Shown: positions 8,859 to 19,407, counted from the first letter of the stretch. The stretch: DNA of 64,000 bases from Gammaproteobacteria bacterium (GCA_015709635.1 CP054180.1:1240001-1304000), one strand, 5' to 3'. Translations and numbers: made by a program. The notes: generated from the sequence alone by a model not told the origin.

Positions 8859-10763
8859 ATGGGAAATGGTATTCTTGATATCGCGGTTAGCGGTTTAACA
8901 ACTGCACAAAACCAATTACTTACCACTAGCCATAATATTAGTAATGCGAGTACGCCGGGTTTTAATCGTCAACAAGTCTTGTTGAGTACAAATACGCCAC
9001 AATCTAGTGGCGCCGGGTTTATTGGCAGCGGTGTACAATCATCGACAGTACAGCGTATATACAATCAATTTCTTGTTAGCCAATCATTACAGGTACAAAC
9101 GCAGAGTCAATCGTTGGATAGTAATTATGCTCAGATACAACAGTTGGATAATATGTTTGCTGAGACAACATCCGGGCTCTCGCCTACATTGCAAAATTTT
9201 TTTAGTGCCGTGCAAGATGTTGCAACCAATCCGGCTGTTATTCCATCGCGCCAGTCGATGCTGAGCAATGCCGATGCGCTTGTGGCGCGTTTTCACAGTA
9301 TGGATCAACGCATATCGCAAATCAGGGAAGGGATAAATACGCAGATTACCAGCTCAGTAGTTCAAATTAACTCGCTGGCCAAGCAAATCGGAGAAATCAA
9401 CAAGCAAATTATATGGGCGGAGGGTGCGGCTGGCGGACAACCCGCTAATGATATGCTGGATCAGCGCGATGAACTTATTAATCAATTGAATAAGTTGGTT
9501 AATACCGATACTGTGCGGCAAAATGATGGCACGCTAAATGTCTATATCGCGAATGGACAAGCACTAGTCGTAGGTGCACAAACACTTTCTTTGCAAGCGA
9601 TTAAGTCACCGGATAGTCCGGATAATTTAACGGTTGGGTTGGTTAATGGAAATAGCACGATTCAGCTACCTGAAGACCAAATATCGGGGGGTACTTTAGG
9701 AGGCCTTATGTCTTTCCGTAGTACCTCCCTGGATAATGCACAAAATTCATTAGGAAGAATTGCTATAACGCTAGCACAAACTTTCAATGCACAGCACCAA
9801 TTAGGCATGGATTTGAATGGGGATATGGGTACAAATTTCTTCACTCTGCCTTCGCCCAAAGTGATTTCAGCGTCAACTAATAATATTGCATCCAATATCA
9901 CAGCAGCAATTAGTGACTATAGTGCTTTAACAACAAGTGATTATGAATTCTCGTACGATGGAACAAATTATACGCTGACCCGATTATCCGATAATGTATC
10001 GACAACATCTTCAGGCTCATTCCCGGTAACACTGGATGGTGTATCAGTAACTAGCGCTGCGATGCTGGCTAGTGAAAGATTCCGGATTCAGCCCACCATT
10101 AATGGCGCAAAAGATATCAATGTCAATATCACAGATGCGACCAAAATAGCGGCAGCCGGACCCAATCGCACCAGCGCTGCAACTACCAATACCGGAACAG
10201 GTACTATTAGTGCAGGAACAGTAAATCCGCTACCACTGAATCCTGATCTTCAGCAGCCGCTCACTATCACATTCCAGTCGCCTTATAATGGAAAATTTGA
10301 TGTGGCAGGCGTTGGTTCTGGCTTGCCAGCGACCAATCAGGTTTATACATCAGGTGCGGACATTAGTTTTAATGGCTATACATTTCAGATTAGCGGCAAT
10401 CCTGCCGCAGGCGATGTTTTTACTGTCACACCCAACAATAGCGGTGTTGCCGATAACCGTAATATATTGCTACTAGGTGCACTACAAACAACCAATACAT
10501 TGGAGAACGGTACAGCAAATTACCAGACTGCTTACGGACAGCTGGTGAGTCAAGTTGGAAATAAAACCCGTGAGCTGGAAGTAACAAGTAAAGCGCAAGC
10601 CACTTTACTTGCACAAACAGAGGAATCCATTCAATCCGCATCCGGTGTCAATTTGGATGAAGAAGCGGCGAATTTACTGCGGTATCAGCAAGCTTATCAA
10701 GCATCAAGTAAAGTCATCGAAATCAGTAGCACTTTATTCGATTCAATTCTGCATTTTTCTTGA
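8859..10763 (+). CDS. flgK: FlgK, hook-filament junction protein 1
   Basis: Links hook and filament. The 634-residue protein has the N-terminal motif LLTTSHNISNASTPGFNRQQ and the C-terminal helix EEAANLLRYQQAYQASSKVI, both typical of FlgK. The middle (about residues 345-560) is a variable surface region. Its end (ISFNGYTFQISGNPAAGDVF) resembles a segment in FlgL just downstream. GAAAGAG precedes the ATG. It is probably transcribed with flgL from the sigma28-like promoter. Confidence 0.95.
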   Translation: MGNGILDIAVSGLTTAQNQLLTTSHNISNASTPGFNRQQVLLSTNTPQSSGAGFIGSGVQSSTVQRIYNQFLVSQSLQVQTQSQSLDSNYAQIQQLDNMFAETTSGLSPTLQNFFSAVQDVATNPAVIPSRQSMLSNADALVARFHSMDQRISQIREGINTQITSSVVQINSLAKQIGEINKQIIWAEGAAGGQPANDMLDQRDELINQLNKLVNTDTVRQNDGTLNVYIANGQALVVGAQTLSLQAIKSPDSPDNLTVGLVNGNSTIQLPEDQISGGTLGGLMSFRSTSLDNAQNSLGRIAITLAQTFNAQHQLGMDLNGDMGTNFFTLPSPKVISASTNNIASNITAAISDYSALTTSDYEFSYDGTNYTLTRLSDNVSTTSSGSFPVTLDGVSVTSAAMLASERFRIQPTINGAKDINVNITDATKIAAAGPNRTSAATTNTGTGTISAGTVNPLPLNPDLQQPLTITFQSPYNGKFDVAGVGSGLPATNQVYTSGADISFNGYTFQISGNPAAGDVFTVTPNNSGVADNRNILLLGALQTTNTLENGTANYQTAYGQLVSQVGNKTRELEVTSKAQATLLAQTEESIQSASGVNLDEEAANLLRYQQAYQASSKVIEISSTLFDSILHFS

Positions 10764-10785
10764 GAAATAAAGTAGAGGCAACATC

Positions 10786-11994
10786 ATGCGTATCAGCACC
10801 AATACAATTTATGAAACCGGTACAAGTTTAATGCTTCAGCAACAAGAGAAATTAATTAATACGCAACAACAATTGTCTACCGGTCGGCGAATTTTAACAC
10901 CTTCGGATGACCCGATTTCTGCTGCGCAGGTATTAAATATTTCCCAATCGGAGTCACTGAATAAACAATATTCGGTGAATCGATCCAGCGCGGGTTCCTC
11001 ACTGCAACTCGAAGAAAATGTATTGAAACAAGTAACCGAAATCATGCAGGATGTGCACAGCTCGGCCGTTTATGCCGGGAATGCGACACTGACCGATTCT
11101 GACAGAAAAACACTTGCCACCGAATTGCGCAGCAAATTAGAGTCATTAGTCGGTTTGGCCAATACAACCGACGAGAAGGGGCAGTTTCTGTTTTCAGGAT
11201 TTCAGGCCAATACAAAACCCTTTGCTCAGACTGGATTAACCGTACAGTATGTTGGTGATCAAGGACAACGCTTGAATCAAGTCGGCCCTGCGCGGCAATT
11301 AGCCGTTAGTGATTCTGGCACGGATGTTTTTGAGCGTATTAAGAATGGCAATGGTGTTTTTGCAACAGCTGCTAATTCCACAAATACGGGTACCGGTGTT
11401 ATTGACGGAGGATCGGTGATCACCCCATCAAGCCTTACCGGCGATAGCTATGAAATTAGATTTACCGTCTCTGTTGGCGCAACGACGTATGACATCGTCG
11501 ACACAACCACAGGATCCACTATTTCATCTGCTAACCCCTATGTAAGCAACAATACAATCAGTTTTGACGGAATGCAGATGAATATTAAAGGAGATCCTGC
11601 AAACGGTGATAAATTTACCGTGTCGCCAAGCACTAATCAAAGCATTTTTAAAACGATGGGCGACCTGATTACAGCGCTGGAAACACCTGCAAGCGGACAA
11701 CCTGGCGGTACGAAATTGGCGAACAATTTAAAAACAACGCTGCAAAATATCAACAATAGTTTGGAGCACGTGCTGTCGAAACAAGCTTCTATCGGAGCCC
11801 GGTTGCAAGAAATCGATACGTTGGAAAGCGTTGGCAGTGATCAGAATATTCAATTTGAGCAAATGCTTTCACAATTGCAAGATGTTGATTTTGCTCAAGC
11901 AACATCGGATCTGCAGCGGCAGCAGCTTTATCTTCAGGCCGCGCAGCAGTCCTATACCAAAATTTCCGGATTGTCTCTATTTAATTATATTTAG
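10786..11994 (+). CDS. flgL: FlgL, hook-filament junction protein 3
   Basis: The second junction protein, 402 residues and flagellin-like. The N-terminus has MRISTNTIYETGTSLMLQQQ, followed by QLSTGRRILTPSDDPISAA. The C-terminus ends in the usual coiled-coil helix (QQLYLQAAQQSYTKISGLSL). The central insertion (about residues 195-290) contains ISFDGMQMNIKGDPANGDKF, which mirrors the FlgK insertion. It is the last gene of the flagellar block and converges on purD with 12 bp between the stops. Confidence 0.95.
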   Translation: MRISTNTIYETGTSLMLQQQEKLINTQQQLSTGRRILTPSDDPISAAQVLNISQSESLNKQYSVNRSSAGSSLQLEENVLKQVTEIMQDVHSSAVYAGNATLTDSDRKTLATELRSKLESLVGLANTTDEKGQFLFSGFQANTKPFAQTGLTVQYVGDQGQRLNQVGPARQLAVSDSGTDVFERIKNGNGVFATAANSTNTGTGVIDGGSVITPSSLTGDSYEIRFTVSVGATTYDIVDTTTGSTISSANPYVSNNTISFDGMQMNIKGDPANGDKFTVSPSTNQSIFKTMGDLITALETPASGQPGGTKLANNLKTTLQNINNSLEHVLSKQASIGARLQEIDTLESVGSDQNIQFEQMLSQLQDVDFAQATSDLQRQQLYLQAAQQSYTKISGLSLFNYI

Positions 11995-12006
11995 TTAGAG
12001 CAAAAA

Positions 12007-13329
12007 TCAGTCGCGCTTTTGGTTTTTGTCTGACTGTGCGTTTATACCTTGGTAGCCGATATCGCGGCGAATTTGAGAGCCATCAAAGCGGATTCTGGCA
12101 ACAAGCTTATAAGCGGCCTGCTGAGCAGTTTTAACATTTTCACCCAGCGCCGTGACGCATAAAACGCGCCCGCCTGCTGTTACAATTTCGTCGCCATTTT
12201 TTCCCTGTAATTGAGTACCGGCGTGAAAAATGTGAAAATCTCCGGTGCTTTCCTGTTCTCCGATTAAATCCTGCAAGCCATGGATTACATCATGCTTTCT
12301 CGGGTTTTCCGGATAACCTTTTGCCGCCATCACAACACCAAGAGCGGTACGCGAATCCCATTCAGCATCCACTTCATTGAGTGTTCCGTCCAAAGCATGC
12401 TCGATGAGAGGTAAAAGATCGCTTTTTAAGCGCAACATAATCGGTTGCGTTTCCGGATCGCCTAAGCGGCAATTAAACTCTAGTACTTTGGCCTGACCAT
12501 GCGCAGTAATCATTAAACCGACGTAAAGAAATCCGGCATAGTGAATACCATCGTGTTTCAATCCGGCTATTACAGGATCGATGATGGTACGCATAATATG
12601 CGCGTGCAGATCCGGAGAAACGAAAGGGGCGGGCGAATAAGCGCCCATGCCGCCCGTATTCGGACCTGAATCGGCATCACAAAGCCGTTTGTGATCCTGA
12701 CTGGTTGCTAGCGGAAGAACATGATTGCCGTCCGTCATGACGATAAAACTGACTTCAATACCTTGAAGAAATTCTTCGACAATAATTTCATGTCCGGCGC
12801 TGCCAAGATTTCTTTCTACCAAAATTGTATTCACAGCGGTATGCGCTTCCTCATGCGATTGTGCAACGACAACACCTTTCCCGGCTGCGAGACCATCGGC
12901 TTTGATGACAACTGGGGCAGGGTGCTGATCGATATAGCTATGCGCTGATTTTGCATCGGTAAATCTCGCATAGGCGGCGGTGGGTATATGATGCCGCTGC
13001 ATAAATTCCTTGGCAAAGATCTTCGATGTTTCAAGTTGAGCGGCTTGCCGGGCTGGGCCGAAGATTTTCAGACCGGCTGCCTGGAATGCGTCAACGATAC
13101 CCGCGGCAAGCGGAACCTCAGGGCCGACGACGGTAATTGCAACCGATTCTTTTCTTGCAAATTCGATTAACTCAGGAATGGCTGTTATTGGAATATTTTC
13201 CAGCCCCGGCTCTAATGCAGTTCCTGCATTGCCGGGCGCTACAAATACTTTATGTACGCGTGGCGACAAGCTCAATTTCCACGCCAAGGCATGCTCTCTG
13301 CCGCCGCCGCCGATCACTAATAGTTTCAT
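12007..13329 (-). CDS. purD: Phosphoribosylamine-glycine ligase (GARS)
   Basis: Catalyses the second step of purine synthesis, joining glycine to phosphoribosylamine with ATP. The 440 residues begin MKLLVIGGGGREHALAWKLS. The ATP-grasp domain carries VVIKADGLAAGKGVVVAQSH, the PurD signature LEFNCRLGDPETQ follows, and a C-terminal domain completes the usual length. It lies 14 bp after purH, which supports one dusB-fis-purH-purD transcript. Confidence 0.96.
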   Translation of the reverse strand: MKLLVIGGGGREHALAWKLSLSPRVHKVFVAPGNAGTALEPGLENIPITAIPELIEFARKESVAITVVGPEVPLAAGIVDAFQAAGLKIFGPARQAAQLETSKIFAKEFMQRHHIPTAAYARFTDAKSAHSYIDQHPAPVVIKADGLAAGKGVVVAQSHEEAHTAVNTILVERNLGSAGHEIIVEEFLQGIEVSFIVMTDGNHVLPLATSQDHKRLCDADSGPNTGGMGAYSPAPFVSPDLHAHIMRTIIDPVIAGLKHDGIHYAGFLYVGLMITAHGQAKVLEFNCRLGDPETQPIMLRLKSDLLPLIEHALDGTLNEVDAEWDSRTALGVVMAAKGYPENPRKHDVIHGLQDLIGEQESTGDFHIFHAGTQLQGKNGDEIVTAGGRVLCVTALGENVKTAQQAAYKLVARIRFDGSQIRRDIGYQGINAQSDKNQKRD

Positions 13330-13343
13330 GATGATGGGATTAT

Positions 13344-14903
13344 CTAATGACGGAAATGACGAACGCCGGTAAATACCATGGTTATGCCTTGTTCATCAGC
13401 AGCGGCAATTACTTCGCTATCGCGGATACTGCCGCCCGGTTGAATGACGGCTGTTGCACCGGCTTGCACCACAACATCCAATCCGTCCCGGAAGGGGAAA
13501 AACGCATCCGATGCGACGACCGATTGCGCAAGTGTGAGACCGGCTTGTTGTGCTTTAATCGATGCGATGCGCGCGCTGTCGACACGGCTCATTTGTCCTG
13601 CGCCGATGCCGATGGTCTGGCCGTTGCAGCAGAATACAATCGCATTTGATTTAACGAATTTCGCAGCTCGCCAGGCAAATAGTAGGTCGTCCAGTTGTTG
13701 CGATGAGGGTTTTAAACGTGTGACGATTTTTAAATCGGCGACGGTGATGTTCTGAATATCCGGTGTTTGAACCAGAAGACCGCCACCGATCCGCTTTAAA
13801 TCGTAAGTGTTGCATCCCGCCTGCAAAGGTGAAACCAGTACCCGGATATTGTTTTTCTGAGCCAGAAGCTGCTGTGCTTCCGGCGTAATTTCAGGTGCGA
13901 TAATAACTTCGACGAATTGCTTCAGAACGGCATCGACTGTGTCTTTATCGATGGTCCAGTTAAAAGCGATGATGCCGCCAAAAGCTGAAACCGGGTCGGT
14001 GGCGAATGCCAGCTGGTAAGCGCGTAACGTGGTTTCCGCAATGGCAATGCCGCATGGATTGGCGTGCTTGACAATGACACAAGCCGGACTGTCGAAAGTT
14101 TTGACACATTCCCAGGCAGCATCGGTATCCGCGATATTGTTGTAGGATAGCTCTTTGCCTTGCAATTGTTGATAATTCGCCAAACTGCCGGGTGCAATGG
14201 TTTCATCGCGATAGAAAGCGGCTTTCTGATGCGGGTTTTCGCCATAACGCAAAGGTTGCGCGATGGTGAAATTCAGATTCAGCGAATCGGGAAAATCCTT
14301 GTGTCGATACTCGCTATCCAGTGACGTCAAATAGTTACTGATGGCACTGTCGTACGATGCGGTATGCGTAAAAGCTTTTTGCGCCAGTTGAAAACGTGTG
14401 GCTAAGCTGACGGCACCGTTGTTTTCCGCCAATTCTTGGCAGAGCGGCAAATAATCCTTGGGATCAGTGACGACAGCGACTTTGCGGTAATTTTTGGCAG
14501 CCGCGCGCACCATCGTCGGCCCGCCGATATCGATATTTTCAATAGCATCGTCGAAACTGCAGTCCGGTTTTGCGATGGTTTGCTTGAAGGGATAGAGATT
14601 GACGATCACCAATTCGATGTTCGGAATCGACGCCTGCTCGAGTGCGTTCTGGTGCTCGGGTAAATCATGACGCGCGAGTATTCCGGCATGAATCTTCGGG
14701 TGCAATGTTTTGACCCGGCCGTCCAACATTTCCGGAAAACCCGTATAGTCACCGATTTCAACAACATGTATCCCAGCTTCACGTAATAATTTAGCTGTGC
14801 CGCCCGTGGATAGAATGGTGATATCGTGTTGAACCAGTTTTTGAGCTAATTCTATGATTCCGGTTTTATCTGAGACACTGATGAGAGCTTGTTTTATGAT
14901 CAT
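13344..14903 (-). CDS. purH: Bifunctional AICAR transformylase / IMP cyclohydrolase
   Basis: Catalyses the last two steps of IMP synthesis. The N-terminal MGS-like cyclohydrolase domain (about 1-120) holds [11 protein letters not shown] and [13 protein letters not shown]. The C-terminal transformylase domain includes [16 protein letters not shown] and the terminal [20 protein letters not shown]. The 519 residues equal the family norm. Its ATG overlaps the stop of fis as ATGA, so translation of the two is probably coupled. Confidence 0.96.
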   Translation of the reverse strand: MIIKQALISVSDKTGIIELAQKLVQHDITILSTGGTAKLLREAGIHVVEIGDYTGFPEMLDGRVKTLHPKIHAGILARHDLPEHQNALEQASIPNIELVIVNLYPFKQTIAKPDCSFDDAIENIDIGGPTMVRAAAKNYRKVAVVTDPKDYLPLCQELAENNGAVSLATRFQLAQKAFTHTASYDSAISNYLTSLDSEYRHKDFPDSLNLNFTIAQPLRYGENPHQKAAFYRDETIAPGSLANYQQLQGKELSYNNIADTDAAWECVKTFDSPACVIVKHANPCGIAIAETTLRAYQLAFATDPVSAFGGIIAFNWTIDKDTVDAVLKQFVEVIIAPEITPEAQQLLAQKNNIRVLVSPLQAGCNTYDLKRIGGGLLVQTPDIQNITVADLKIVTRLKPSSQQLDDLLFAWRAAKFVKSNAIVFCCNGQTIGIGAGQMSRVDSARIASIKAQQAGLTLAQSVVASDAFFPFRDGLDVVVQAGATAVIQPGGSIRDSEVIAAADEQGITMVFTGVRHFRH

Positions 14904-15142
14904 TTAATTTGATACTGCTTCATTTTCTGACGGAGCGTATTCCTGTTTATTCCCAGTAAATCGGCCGCTTGCGTCTGATTTCCCTTAGTATATTGTATGG
15001 CGATTTCAATTAATGGTTTTTCAACGCTATGCATGACCATATTGTATATATGGCACGGTTTTTCCCCATCCAGGTCGTTGAGATATCCATCTATGGCTTT
15101 GCGTATACAAGATGCAATTTCATTTTCCTTGACTGCATTCAT
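14900..15142 (-). CDS. fis: Fis-family nucleoid protein
   Basis: Small DNA-bending regulator of 80 residues, shorter than E. coli Fis (98) but normal for betaproteobacteria. The C-terminal helix-turn-helix reads [20 protein letters not shown], a classic Fis sequence. It lies 4 bp after dusB, as in the conserved dusB-fis operon, and overlaps purH by ATGA. Placing Fis directly before purine synthesis genes is characteristic of this bacterial group. Confidence 0.93.
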   Translation of the reverse strand: MNAVKENEIASCIRKAIDGYLNDLDGEKPCHIYNMVMHSVEKPLIEIAIQYTKGNQTQAADLLGINRNTLRQKMKQYQIK

Positions 15143-15146
15143 AAAC

Positions 15147-16160
15147 TCACTGCTCCCCCTCTTTGATATAGCTCAATCGTTGACCTTTTTCAGCAAGCGT
15201 GGAAAAAAAATGATTGGTTTCATGAAGCTGCTGATCGCTGGTTTGTAATTGGTTCATTAATTGACGGAAGCCTGCGGAGCCAACGAGTCCTTTGGTGTAC
15301 CAGGAAATATGCTTGCGGGCGATGCGAACACCTGAATATTCGCCATAGAATTCATAGAGATCATGTAAATGATTAATGAGCACACGATGGATTTCGGATA
15401 CTTCGGGTGCCGGTAAATGCTCGCCGGTGGCGAGGTAGTGATTGATTTCACGGAAGATCCATGGCCTGCCTTGCGCAGCGCGTCCGATCATAATCGCGTC
15501 CGCTTTTGTATAGGCAAGAATAGCGCGTGCTTTTTCCGGTGTGGTGATATCGCCGTTGGCAATGACAGGGATCTTGATCGCGGCTTTAACCGCTGCGATA
15601 GTGTCGTATTCCGCAGTACCGGTGTATGCGCATGCACGTGTGCGGCCATGAATCGCGAGTGCTTGAATACCTGAGTTTTCAGCAATATGCGCGACGGAGA
15701 GCGCATTTTTATGTTGTTTGTCCCAACCGGTGCGTATCTTGAGTGTTACCGGGATGTTCACAGCCTTAACTACGGTATCCAGGATTTTTCCGACTAATTT
15801 CTCATCTTGCAACAGCGCGGAACCGGCCATGACGTTGCAGATTTTTTTTGCCGGACAGCCCATATTGATATCGATAATCTGGGCGCCATGATCGACGTTG
15901 TAGCGCGCGGCCGCTGCCAGCATCACGGGATCGGCGCCGGCAATTTGCACGGAAATCGGCGAAACCTCGCCGTCATGATTGGCGCGGCGTTGTGTTTTTT
16001 TTGAACCCCATAGCAACGAATTGCTCGACACCATCTCGGAAACCGCCATGCCCGCTCCCATCATTTTGCATAATTGCCTGAATGGCCGATCGGTAACGCC
16101 TGCCATTGGAGCGACAATCAGTTTGTTTTTTAAAATGTGCGTGCCGATTTGCATATGCAT
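15147..16160 (-). CDS. dusB: tRNA-dihydrouridine synthase B
   Basis: FMN-dependent enzyme that reduces specific uridines in tRNA. The 337-residue TIM-barrel protein has APMAGVTDRPFRQLCKMMGA, the active-site region DINMGCPAKKICNVMAGSAL with its catalytic Cys, and MIGRAAQGRPWIF for phosphate binding. The C-terminal helical tRNA-binding domain follows. The first gene of the fis operon is normally dusB, which supports the B subtype. Confidence 0.93.
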   Translation of the reverse strand: MHMQIGTHILKNKLIVAPMAGVTDRPFRQLCKMMGAGMAVSEMVSSNSLLWGSKKTQRRANHDGEVSPISVQIAGADPVMLAAAARYNVDHGAQIIDINMGCPAKKICNVMAGSALLQDEKLVGKILDTVVKAVNIPVTLKIRTGWDKQHKNALSVAHIAENSGIQALAIHGRTRACAYTGTAEYDTIAAVKAAIKIPVIANGDITTPEKARAILAYTKADAIMIGRAAQGRPWIFREINHYLATGEHLPAPEVSEIHRVLINHLHDLYEFYGEYSGVRIARKHISWYTKGLVGSAGFRQLMNQLQTSDQQLHETNHFFSTLAEKGQRLSYIKEGEQ

Positions 16161-16319
16161 ATGGTAGGCGATGCGTATAAGTAAAATCAGTTATTTCGGG
16201 AAGCGATTGATCTGGCTGCTTGGGATCTTGGCTGCAGCGGATAAATTTATGTCATGTTCATCGTGCGCCAACGCGCATTATAGCTTTTGTTTTGCCGGGC
16301 AGATAGTGTAAGAGGGAAA

Positions 16320-17492
16320 TTATCCGTGTGCGCCGAATATCATGCGGCGGGCAACAAACCGTTTCAGTGGCGGTGTGCAATTCAATGCGGTTAATCCGAT
16401 TCCGCAGGCATGCTGGAGTAAGACATTGTCATTGGAAAAGAGCCTGATGAGCGAATCGGTGAAAATTCTGCCGCCGCTACTGTCGATTTGTCTTCTTTGC
16501 CGGTAATTGAACAGCATTATCGCTGCACCGACTTCCCGTGCCGAGCTGCGCGTGTTGATGGCCTCGCATGCCAGCTCAAAGGCATCCCGCAAACCCAGAT
16601 TAAATCCCTGTCCTGCAACGGGATGCAGTGTCTGTGCGGCATTGCCGATTAATGCGGTTCTTTGTGTCGTAACCGGTGTTGCGTATTTAAGCGCCAATGG
16701 AAATGCCGATCTTTTTCCGGCTTGCAGGAATTTCCCAAGCCGGTCGCCAAAATGCCGGTGTAACCGAACCAGGAAACCGGCATCGTTGAGCGAAGTGATT
16801 TCATGGATTGCTTCTGGATTTACCGTCCATACCAGGGCAAAATCCTCTTCGTTGGGAAGCAATGCGACCGGCCCATCGGCAGTAAAACGTTCATAGGCGA
16901 TTCCGCTTTGTTTTCGCTCGGCTTTGACGTTGGCGACCACGGCGAACTGGTGATAATCGTAAGTCTGATAAGTGATATCAGGTAATTGTTGGGCTAACTT
17001 ACCGCCATCTGCGAGCACCAGTAACTTGGCGGTTACTTTTTGTTCTTTGCCTTGATAATTGAAATGCACCATGCCCAGGCTTTCTGTGGTGTCCAGCTTG
17101 GTGACTAGCGCGCCGGCAATGTAACCGGCCGTGCTTGCGGTTAATTGCTGATGCATCGAGCAAAAAAGATCGTGATAGTTGACCACGTACCCCAAGGCGG
17201 GAACACCGGCATCTTGCGGCGTTAGAATCGTTTGACCAAAGCTGCCGCGATTGGAAATATGGATCGTTGTGATCGGTGTCTTTTTTGCCAGCTTGTGCCA
17301 CACACCCAAGCGATGCAGGATTAAATGACTGCCGTGCGATAGGGCCAGCGGACGCGGATCTTCGTCTTTTTCCGGCAAACCGCGCGCTTCCAGCAGCAAA
17401 CTCGAAATGCCGGTATCCTGCAGTGCCAGCGCTAACGCCATGCCCACCGGACCGCCGCCTATGATAACGATGTCGTAATGATCTGCGATCAT
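16320..17492 (-). CDS. UbiH/UbiF-family FAD-dependent hydroxylase (ubiquinone synthesis)
   Basis: Flavoprotein monooxygenase of about 390 residues, likely a ring hydroxylase of ubiquinone synthesis. The FAD-binding start is DIVIIGGGPVGMALALALQ, and the second FAD motif is ALIGNAAQTLHPVAGQGFNL, which is diagnostic of the UbiH/UbiF/VisC group. The start is taken at ATG 17492 because the dinucleotide fold then begins within the first ten residues; an in-frame GTG at 17558 would add 22 residues. Which ring position it hydroxylates cannot be read from the sequence. Confidence 0.87.
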   Translation of the reverse strand: MIADHYDIVIIGGGPVGMALALALQDTGISSLLLEARGLPEKDEDPRPLALSHGSHLILHRLGVWHKLAKKTPITTIHISNRGSFGQTILTPQDAGVPALGYVVNYHDLFCSMHQQLTASTAGYIAGALVTKLDTTESLGMVHFNYQGKEQKVTAKLLVLADGGKLAQQLPDITYQTYDYHQFAVVANVKAERKQSGIAYERFTADGPVALLPNEEDFALVWTVNPEAIHEITSLNDAGFLVRLHRHFGDRLGKFLQAGKRSAFPLALKYATPVTTQRTALIGNAAQTLHPVAGQGFNLGLRDAFELACEAINTRSSAREVGAAIMLFNYRQRRQIDSSGGRIFTDSLIRLFSNDNVLLQHACGIGLTALNCTPPLKRFVARRMIFGAHG

Positions 17493-17821
17493 ATGATTTC
17501 TTACAGTTTCTACAGAATATAAATTCGTGGTTTGGCAGAGCTGGATAAAATATCGCACCGGAAAATTGCGGTAGTTATGAGAGCCTCCGGTTCAGAGCGA
17601 ATCTCATGACCATCAAGCAGGGCAGAGAATAGCATATTGCACATATCCAGGGAATGAGCAATTCAATGGAAACATAGTGATGCACAGGCAAGGGCACGGC
17701 TTAAACTGTATAATCCCTTTTTTATCATTTGAAGCTGGCGAAACTTATCGCCTTAAAATAGTTCTGTAGCGATTTTTATAAGAATTTTCAGTGTGAATGA
17801 GAGTGCGGGAAGGAATTGAGT
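17493..17821. other. Intergenic region, divergent promoters expected
   Basis: About 330 bp between two divergent genes. The only signal seen is a TATAAT at 17709-17714 on the plus strand, about 110 bp before the ankyrin gene, without a convincing -35 box. No tRNA, small RNA or repeat is recognised. Confidence 0.4.
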
Positions 17822-18565
17822 ATGACAAGGTTTTTAGGAAAAGCATCGATTGGATGGATCATATTGTTACTTTCAATTGTTTCCACTGAGGCTTGGTCCG
17901 CGGATGACGGGTTAACGCAGGCTGCCGAAAAAGGTAATTTTCCTTTGGTAAAAAAAATTCTGGATACGCAACGTATCGATCAGGAAGAATTGAATGCCGC
18001 ATTTTTGGCCGCGGTTAAGAAAGGTCACGCTGCGATAATCGAACGTTTTTTACAAGCGGGGGTGGATGTCAATTTAAGGGCAAATGATCACTATACGCCG
18101 CTCATGCGCTCAGCCCGTGACGGCCGTGATCAGGCTGTTGAGATTTTGCTGGCTGCAGGGGCCGAGGTCAGTGCCGCTGCCGAAGAGGATGGTACGGCAT
18201 TGATGCTGGCGGCTGAGAAAGATCGAAGAAAAGCCGTTGATTTATTGCTGGCGGCAAAGGCGGAAGTGAATACAAAACGCGCGGATGGGATGACGGCGCT
18301 TACGCTGGCAGCGCAGCAAGGTCACCGGCAGACTATGCAAACGTTGATCAACGCCGGTGCTGAAGTCAATTACCAATTGGAAAATGGGGCGACAGCACTG
18401 ATGCTGGCGGCGCAGCAAGGTCACCTGGGAGCGGTTCATGTCTTGCTGGCGGCAAACGCCAATCCTAATCTGAAAGCCAGCAATGGCGCGACTGCACTAT
18501 CGTTGGCTAATCATTATCGCTATCGGGAAGTTATTGAATTATTGACAAAGGCGGGCGCCAAATGA
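17822..18565 (+). CDS. Exported ankyrin-repeat protein
   Basis: Protein of 247 residues with a signal peptide (hydrophobic LLLSIVSTEAWSA) and about five to six ankyrin repeats, for example GMTALTLAAQQGHRQTMQTL and GATALMLAAQQGHLGAVHVL. Such repeats bind other proteins, and no catalytic domain is present. ATG 17822 is preferred over TTG 17816 because AGGAA lies 6 bases upstream. It is followed by a Sel1-repeat lipoprotein on the same strand, so both may act in envelope protein interactions. The partner is unknown. Confidence 0.85.
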   Translation: MTRFLGKASIGWIILLLSIVSTEAWSADDGLTQAAEKGNFPLVKKILDTQRIDQEELNAAFLAAVKKGHAAIIERFLQAGVDVNLRANDHYTPLMRSARDGRDQAVEILLAAGAEVSAAAEEDGTALMLAAEKDRRKAVDLLLAAKAEVNTKRADGMTALTLAAQQGHRQTMQTLINAGAEVNYQLENGATALMLAAQQGHLGAVHVLLAANANPNLKASNGATALSLANHYRYREVIELLTKAGAK

Positions 18566-18649
18566 CAATCGGGGATGTATCATCCCACATTCAATTTGAA
18601 ATCACGTTACGCTGTTATCATTAAACTAAGTGAATAAAGGAAATTACAA

Positions 18650-19327
18650 ATGAAAGTTATAGCTGTTTTATTACTTGCTACGGCTGTTTCATTGTTTACC
18701 GGTTGCAACGGCGAACCGAAAAGTGATAAACCAGAAGTAGGCTCAATACCCGCGCCTATGAATGAGATCACCAAACTGGGTGAAATTCCGTCTTTCATGA
18801 GCGAAGGCCTGACAGAAGAAGAAAAAGCGGAAATAAGAGAACAAATTATGCCCGGAGGTTTCGGTGATGTTAAAGCTGCCGAAGAGAAATTTAAAGCATT
18901 GATGGCCGATGCAAAAGCAGGGGACCCGGCGGCGCAGAACAGTTTGGGTGTGATGTACTACACCGGTGAGGCGGTATCGAAGAATCTATCTGGCAAAGTA
19001 TTGAATACTGACCCGGAATTGGCTGCCGGTTGGTTCTTTCGCGCTGCTGAACAAGGTTATGCCGATGCGCAGTTTAATTTAGGATTGATGTACGCGAATG
19101 GCGAAGGCGTTCCGAAAGATATGGAGCAGGCGGTGGAATTATTTAAGAAAGCAGCCGAACAAGGCCATGTTGACGCGCAAAATAATCTGGGCGCTATGTA
19201 TTTCACCGGGGAAGGGGTAACCAGAGATGAGAAAAAAGCGGTCGAGTGGTTCGAGAAAGCAGCCGCACAAGGAAATCAGGATGCTCGCGAGAATCTCGAC
19301 GCCATCAAGGCAGCAGGAAAAAAATAA
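18650..19327 (+). CDS. Sel1-repeat lipoprotein
   Basis: A 225-residue protein with lipobox LFTGC (Cys19) after a short signal peptide. It has three Sel1-like TPR repeats, such as GYADAQFNLGLMYANGEGVP and GHVDAQNNLGAMYFTGEGV; the first repeat carries a short insertion. Sel1 proteins are protein-interaction scaffolds, often in the envelope. AAAGGAAA precedes the ATG. Function is unknown beyond the fold. Confidence 0.85.
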   Translation: MKVIAVLLLATAVSLFTGCNGEPKSDKPEVGSIPAPMNEITKLGEIPSFMSEGLTEEEKAEIREQIMPGGFGDVKAAEEKFKALMADAKAGDPAAQNSLGVMYYTGEAVSKNLSGKVLNTDPELAAGWFFRAAEQGYADAQFNLGLMYANGEGVPKDMEQAVELFKKAAEQGHVDAQNNLGAMYFTGEGVTRDEKKAVEWFEKAAAQGNQDARENLDAIKAAGKK

Positions 19328-19341
19328 CAGATTTTTTTATT

Positions 19342-19367
19342 CCGGCCGTGTCTTCATAGGCACGGCC
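19342..19367. terminator. GC-rich hairpin between convergent genes
   Basis: CGGCCGTG and CACGGCCG form an 8-bp stem with a 10-base loop, 15 bp past the Sel1 gene and 41 bp past the aldolase stop. No T-run follows on either strand, so it is a possible but not canonical intrinsic terminator. Confidence 0.4.
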
Positions 19368-19407
19368 GTGCGCTGTACGCAATAATGCTAACGATCCAGT
19401 GGTCCTA

